Below, one piece after another: positions 60,674 to 64,000 of a stretch of DNA of 64,000 nt; the first letter of the stretch is position 1; each line of letters begins with the position of its first letter. Under the pieces are notes generated by a model. It did no database searches, had not been told where the DNA came from, and saw only the letters and a program-made list of their open reading frames with translations. The stretch spans positions 372,001 through 436,000 of the forward strand of contig NZ_VLTK01000003.1 of assembly GCF_007558825.1 (NCBI RefSeq), in the 5' to 3' direction. The position numbers and the translations under genes are program-made. This DNA comes from Brevibacterium aurantiacum (GTDB lineage: Bacteria > Actinomycetota > Actinomycetes > Actinomycetales > Brevibacteriaceae).

Positions 60674-61426
60674 TCAGGAATCAAGTTCGGCAAGAACCTC
60701 GTCGCTGACATCAGCATTGGAATAGACGTTCTGAACTTCGTCGCTGTCTTCGAGCGCATCGATGAGGTTGAAGACCTTGCTGGCGGTGTCCGCGTCCAAA
60801 CTGACTTCGATCCCGGGCACGAAGGATGCCTCGGCCGAGTCATAGTCGATGCCTGCGTCGACAAGCGCTGTGCGCACGGCGACGAGGTCGGTGGCCTCAC
60901 AGATGATCTCGAAGTTCTCGCCTTCGTCCTTGACCTCTTCGGCTCCGGCATCGAGGGTGGCCAGAAGGATCGAGTCCTCGTCGGTTCCCTCGGCGGGAAC
61001 GGTGATGACGCCCTTGCGGTCGAAGTTGTATGTGACCGATCCGGGGTCTGCCATGGTGCCGCCGTTGCGCGTGACTGCCACGCGGACTTCAGAGGCTGCC
61101 CGGTTGCGGTTGTCGGTCAGACATTCGATGAGGAGGGCGACACCGCCTGCGGCATAGCCTTCGTACAGAATGTTCTCGTAGTTCACGGCTGAGCCGTCGA
61201 GACCACCGCCGCGCTTGACCGCGCGGGTGATGTTGTCGGCAGGAACCGAGTTCTTCTTCGCCTTCTGGACCGCGTCGAACAGCGTCGGGTTGCCTTCGAG
61301 ATCAGGCCCACCGTTGCGAGCGGCAACCTCGATGTTCTTGATCAGCTTGGCAAAGAGCTTGGCCCTCTTGGAGTCGATGGCAGCTTTTTTGTGTTTAGTC
61401 GTTGCCCACTTGGAATGACCTGACAC
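60674..61426 (-). CDS. YebC/PmpR-family regulator (TACO1-like)
   Basis: A 250-aa three-domain protein starting [30 protein letters not shown], with [37 protein letters not shown] signature [20 protein letters not shown] and the acidic C-terminal domain. The family acts as transcription regulators in some species and as ribosome-associated factors relieving proline stalling in others; the sequence does not decide. It heads the ruv cluster. Confidence 0.94.
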   Translation of the reverse strand: MSGHSKWATTKHKKAAIDSKRAKLFAKLIKNIEVAARNGGPDLEGNPTLFDAVQKAKKNSVPADNITRAVKRGGGLDGSAVNYENILYEGYAAGGVALLIECLTDNRNRAASEVRVAVTRNGGTMADPGSVTYNFDRKGVITVPAEGTDEDSILLATLDAGAEEVKDEGENFEIICEATDLVAVRTALVDAGIDYDSAEASFVPGIEVSLDADTASKVFNLIDALEDSDEVQNVYSNADVSDEVLAELDS

Positions 61427-61552
61427 TGGTGTTCCTTCCTATAGATACAGCCCCTAGAGTCTATACGCTCAGCACACCGTTATGTGCGCTGTGCCGGACG
61501 AAGCAGCTCACCGCTCATGCGGTACGTTCCCTCGGCCGATGCCGAGCGGCCA

Positions 61553-62032
61553 CTAGTCGATGACGAGGGGGACCTCGGGCACAGAGCCTTCAGCGACAAG
61601 ATCCATGAGGCTGAGAAGATTCTTCGGATAGATCGTCTCCGTCGTGGTCATCAGCTCTTCGCGAGACCACCACCGGAATTCCAGCAGACTGCGCTTCTCG
61701 ATGTCAGTCCAGACGGCGTCCTCGAGCTCGATGTCCTCGCTCGTGCGGAAGGCGAAGTAGGTTTCCCGCTGGTGCAGAGACTTCTCCGTGAATTCGAACA
61801 CCCCGTCACGGGTGGCCAAGGGTCCGATGAGCTCTCCGGGTTCGCATTCGATCCCGGTCTCCTCGGCGAGTTCGCGGGCCGCTGTCTGAGCCGCAGACTC
61901 CCCCAGTTCGGATCCGCCGCCGCAGGTCATCCACCACTGGTGTGTGGGCGTGAGCAGGTCCTGAGCACGAATCAGGAGAACCTCGTCGCGCTCATTGAGT
62001 AATACGACCCGTGAGGCTTTACGAGGTTTCAT
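61553..62032 (-). CDS. Nudix hydrolase
   Basis: A 159-aa Nudix enzyme with a perfect GX5EX7REUXEEXGU box (GGSELGESAAQTAARELAEETGI). It starts MKPRKASRVVLLNERDEVLL and continues with REELMTTTETIYPKN. Substrate unknown; the WW-containing WWMTCGGG entry resembles 8-oxo-dGTP or ADP-ribose type members. The ATG at 62032 has GGAG four bases upstream; the frame to 62167 codes a hydrophobic stretch without support. Confidence 0.92.
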   Translation of the reverse strand: MKPRKASRVVLLNERDEVLLIRAQDLLTPTHQWWMTCGGGSELGESAAQTAARELAEETGIECEPGELIGPLATRDGVFEFTEKSLHQRETYFAFRTSEDIELEDAVWTDIEKRSLLEFRWWSREELMTTTETIYPKNLLSLMDLVAEGSVPEVPLVID

Positions 62033-62256
62033 GGTTCTCCAGGAGTTGACGATGGACGGATGCAGTCTGAGCAGAATAGTGAAGCGGCAAGCAACCGGCA
62101 AGACCGCAATCGTAACCGACAGAACGATATCGGGTAGTCCCCAGACGACCAAGCTGGTGACGTTCAATGTGAGAAATCACCGACTTGGGACGTGTTCTGG
62201 CCAGGTGCAAGAGGGGTAGGGGCATCGCCTCAGAGGCGGTTGAGTCGGTCATCGGC

Positions 62257-64000
62257 TCAGTGGATCGCCGAGGCGGTCTGGTCGTCGAGATTCGCATCGA
62301 CGTCTCCGCCCAGATGCTGGTCCCACCAGTCGAGCATCGCTTCGAAACGCTGCCGACGGTGGCGGGGCTGGCCCGAGCGTGAGAGTTCGTGGTTCTCTCC
62401 GGGGAAGATGAGCATTTCGGTGTCCACACCGGCCCGCTGCAGCGCGGCATAATACTGCTGAGCCTGTTCGAGCGGACAGCGGAAGTCGAGTTCCGAATGC
62501 ATCACCAGGCTGGGCGTGTGCACCTGCGAGGCGTGTGCCAAAGGCGACTGCCGTGCAATGGCCTCCCGATCACGGGTGGTGTACTCCTCGGTGAAGAACC
62601 GTCCGATGTCAGAGGTGCCCACGAAGCTGTCGGGGTCGAGGTAGCCGCGTTCGACGATGGCCGCCTGGAAGCGATGATCTGCAGCAGTGATCATCGCGGT
62701 GAGATAGCCGCCGTAGGATCCGCCCTGGACGCCGAGACGGGTGGAGTCGAGCTCGGCATCATTGGCCAGCGCGTGGTCGAGGACCGCGAGAACGTCGGCC
62801 ATCGCTGGGGCCGCCATGTCCCCCTGCACTGCGGTACCCCACGCACGGGTGCGTCCGCCGGAGCCGCGCGGGTTCGCGTAGACCACGGCGTACCCGGCGG
62901 AGGTGAGCACCTGGGTTTCATCGAACCACCCGTGGGTGTACTGCGCGAACGGCCCACCGTGGATGTTGAGAATGACGGGGAACGGTCCTGGGCCGCTGGG
63001 CTTCGCCAGCCACCCCGTGATGGCCCCGCCCTCACCGTCGACTCGAAGAAGCTGCGGGAGGACGGAATTCGCGGGCGCAGGATGTGCTCTGAGGACCTCG
63101 CCGTCGCCAGCGGATGTCCGGCCGGATCCGGAGAGTCGCACACGGTCGAGAACAGCAGGGTTCGTGGGCGTCTCCCCTGTCCAGACGAGATTGTCTCCGT
63201 CCACGTCGAAGCCGTTGACCACTGCCGTGTCATCCGTGAGGAAGTTCAGTTCGTCCAGTGTCCGCGTCTCGGCAGCGAGTTCGATCGCGATGATCCTTGA
63301 GGCTCCATCCGTGTCCACGACAGCGATGACAGAAGCCTTCGCCGCACCTGAGCCGTCTCCAGCTGTATCGATGACCTGGGGCCGGATCGACGCGACCGAG
63401 ACGGTCTCCGGGTCGGTCAGGCGTCGTGTCGAGCCAGTGGTCAGATCGTGGACGAAGAGTCCGGGCATCTGCCCAACGAAGTCGAGTTCGTCTCGGGTCA
63501 ACTCGTTGCCGACGAGCAGCACAGTCTCATCGTCGACCCAACTGTGCAGGTTCACACTCATCCGCGGCAGCGTCAGCGGCTCCGGGTGGTCTCCGCCAAG
63601 CAGCCACACCGTCGTTCGCAGGTCGGACTCGCCATGGTCGGGCACCACCGAGGAAACCACGCTGACTCGGGTGCCGCTCGGTGAGAACTGCGGGTCGTGG
63701 ACATCTGATTCCGGGGACTCCAGGAGTGTGGACATCGGCACCTCGGCTCCGCCTGCGATGCCGGACTTCCCCAGGCCCGGTTCGACGAGATCGACCAGGA
63801 AGGCCTGCGCCGGACGGTCGTTCGTGTAGCCCAGTCCGTTGCTCAGGTAGGCCGCCGAGGTGATTCGCCGTGGCGCTTCCTCAGCGGCGGGGATGTCGTC
63901 GTCCTCACCGTAGCGTCCCGGCTGCGCCACCCGCGCGACGTAGAGTGCCCGTGCGCCCTCATCGTCGAGCGCGAACTCGGAGACGCCGAGGTGGTTGTCC
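62257..64000 (-). CDS. S9 family prolyl oligopeptidase (N-terminus outside window)
   Basis: The visible 581 codons contain a beta-propeller-like N-terminal part (repeats such as SPSGTRVSVVSSV, VDDETVLLVGNEL) and a C-terminal alpha/beta hydrolase. The catalytic triad is visible, counted from the window edge: Ser428 in GVQGGSYGGYL, Asp505 in HSELDFRCP and His537 in PGENHEL. HGGPFAQYTHGW is the oxyanion-hole region. It resembles acylaminoacyl peptidases that trim peptides in the cytoplasm. The frame is open to position 64000, so the start lies beyond it. Confidence 0.93.
   Translation of the reverse strand, partial: DNHLGVSEFALDDEGARALYVARVAQPGRYGEDDDIPAAEEAPRRITSAAYLSNGLGYTNDRPAQAFLVDLVEPGLGKSGIAGGAEVPMSTLLESPESDVHDPQFSPSGTRVSVVSSVVPDHGESDLRTTVWLLGGDHPEPLTLPRMSVNLHSWVDDETVLLVGNELTRDELDFVGQMPGLFVHDLTTGSTRRLTDPETVSVASIRPQVIDTAGDGSGAAKASVIAVVDTDGASRIIAIELAAETRTLDELNFLTDDTAVVNGFDVDGDNLVWTGETPTNPAVLDRVRLSGSGRTSAGDGEVLRAHPAPANSVLPQLLRVDGEGGAITGWLAKPSGPGPFPVILNIHGGPFAQYTHGWFDETQVLTSAGYAVVYANPRGSGGRTRAWGTAVQGDMAAPAMADVLAVLDHALANDAELDSTRLGVQGGSYGGYLTAMITAADHRFQAAIVERGYLDPDSFVGTSDIGRFFTEEYTTRDREAIARQSPLAHASQVHTPSLVMHSELDFRCPLEQAQQYYAALQRAGVDTEMLIFPGENHELSRSGQPRHRRQRFEAMLDWWDQHLGGDVDANLDDQTASAIH

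Overview
The window is a 64 kb piece of a high-GC actinobacterial chromosome. The gene order is typical of Micrococcales: a pyr operon followed by mihF-gmk-rpoZ-coaBC-metK-priA-fmt-rsmB-rpe, then nusB-efp-aro, mltG-ruvX-alaS and ruvCAB-yajC-secDF-rel. Protein sequence style (HGxxPAAW protein, Trp-operon membrane protein, helicase-deficient PriA, mIHF, PGKGP-type EF-P) fits this. A Brevibacterium-like organism is my best guess, but this is inference. No rRNA, tRNA, CRISPR array, prophage or insertion sequence was seen. Almost every gene lies on the minus strand, so transcription runs right to left; only three genes (arsR, DUF349, AbiEi-like) are on the plus strand.

Left part (1-18.4 kb, described here in transcription order from right to left): gmk, rpoZ, coaBC, metK, priA, fmt, rsmB, rpe, pnuC, hisE, hisG, a PH-domain membrane protein, a class III CoA-transferase, a fused acetyl-CoA carboxyltransferase, hisF, hisI, trpE, a Trp-operon membrane protein, an HGxxPAAW protein, trpC and a truncated trpB. 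Many pairs overlap by ATGA, GTGA or TGATG, indicating coupled translation. The CoA-transferase and carboxyltransferase split the histidine genes; a strong hairpin and a 16-bp tandem repeat sit between them.

Middle (18.9-28.1 kb): mihF, then the complete UMP pathway pyrR-pyrB-pyrC-(PH-like)-carA-carB-pyrF. A PyrR-type RNA motif overlaps the pyrR ribosome-binding region. Next (28.2-39.2 kb) come nusB-efp-aroB-aroK-aroC, a prepilin peptidase, aroE-mltG-ruvX-alaS and the separately promoted rpsD.

Right part (39.4-64 kb): a CPA2 antiporter, rarA, aspS, a divergent ArsR/SmtB regulator with partial alpha-5 metal ligands, hisS, a metallo-beta-lactamase-fold hydrolase, a divergent DUF349 protein, an orphan AbiEi-like protein whose start overlaps a perfect 13-bp palindrome, rel, secF, secD, yajC, ruvB, ruvA, a DUF222/HNH gene inserted inside the ruv cluster with unusual repeats on both sides, ruvC, a YebC-family protein, a Nudix hydrolase and a truncated S9 peptidase.

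Most of the window is ordinary housekeeping DNA. The best candidates for something less ordinary are the repeat-flanked DUF222/HNH insertion between ruvC and ruvA, the AbiEi-like orphan with its palindrome, the acyl-CoA module inside the his-trp array, and the alpha-5-type ArsR regulator beside aspS.
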